DNA of 13,648 bases, from the NCBI GenBank assembly GCA_018609965.1, contig JAHENP010000153.1, positions 1 to 13,648 of the forward strand. Reading direction: 5' to 3'. How positions within the stretch are numbered: position 1 is the stretch's first letter; each line of letters starts with the position of its first letter. The position numbers and the translations under genes are program-made. Source of the DNA: Haloferacaceae archaeon. GTDB lineage: Archaea; Halobacteriota; Halobacteria; Halobacteriales; Haloferacaceae. The notes beneath the pieces were generated by a model that ran no database searches, was not told the DNA's origin, and was given only the letters and a program-made list of their open reading frames with translations. This document shows positions 13,610 to 13,648 of this stretch, one piece after another.

Positions 13610-13648
13610 GCACCGACGAGCCGCAGGACGCGCCAGCCGACGCGACCA
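13606..13648 (+). CDS. N-terminus of a protein cut by the window end
   Basis: The frame reads MSTDEPQDAPADAT and runs off the window. Only 14 residues are visible, acidic and probably disordered, as at the start of many haloarchaeal proteins. The start is supported by the GGAGGTG site and the ATGA overlap with the small ORF upstream. The same frame is open back to an ATG at 13462, but that extension (Arg/Ser-rich) crosses the inverted repeat and is less likely. The family cannot be told. Confidence 0.6.
   Translation, partial: MSTDEPQDAPADAT

Noticed and set aside
13380..13613. Minus-strand frame of 77 codons at the right edge
   Set aside because: It runs through the nested inverted repeat and opposite the Shine-Dalgarno-supported starts; composition is Arg/Ser-rich and motif-free.

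Overview
The window looks like a haloarchaeal chromosome or large replicon. GC content is high, the predicted proteins are very acidic (Asp/Glu-rich), and start codons are often GTG. Promoters of TATA type sit about 25-28 bases before start codons, which suggests leaderless mRNAs. The gene families (DUF3194 next to prefoldin beta, HisKA-type kinases with an 'RHDL' H-box, a Tat-type lipoprotein) are also haloarchaeal. No sequence search was possible, so family names rest on motifs read by eye.

Layout. Left edge: the end of a membrane protein (+ strand), convergent with a long minus-strand block, bases 298-6376. In transcription order this block reads hemC, sumT/cobA, hemD, an acidic coiled-coil protein of unknown function, hemL, and an aspartoacylase-like metallohydrolase. 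HemL makes 5-aminolevulinate. HemC and HemD make uroporphyrinogen III. SUMT methylates it to precorrin-2, the entry to siroheme, cobalamin and the siroheme-dependent heme route used by archaea. hemC, sumT and hemD are fused by 4-base GTGA overlaps or near-overlaps. hemB and hemA are not in the window.

Bases 6544-9261 hold two convergent histidine kinases: a four-helix membrane kinase with a probable leaderless GTG start, and a soluble PAS kinase with an 18-bp tandem repeat inside its sensor. There is no response regulator nearby. Bases 9471-10401 are a conserved housekeeping block on the minus strand: a small zinc ribbon, prefoldin beta, and a DUF3194 protein.

The right part is accessory. 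At 10607-11531 there is a probable ribbon-helix-helix antitoxin overlapping a PIN-domain (VapC-like) toxin, with three 10-bp direct repeats just upstream of the TATA box. It is followed at 11705-12002 by a small CRISPR array of five repeats and four spacers without cas genes, with repeats that decay toward the right. The array abuts a beta-propeller Tat lipoprotein gene (12025-13185, minus). The last 460 bases are AT-richer and hold a nested inverted repeat, a possible 31-codon ORF, and the start of a + strand gene with a textbook Shine-Dalgarno site, cut by the window end.

The most interesting parts are the toxin-antitoxin plus orphan array pair, the inverted repeats found in three of four spacers, the nested inverted repeat at the right edge, and the four-cysteine insertion in HemL.
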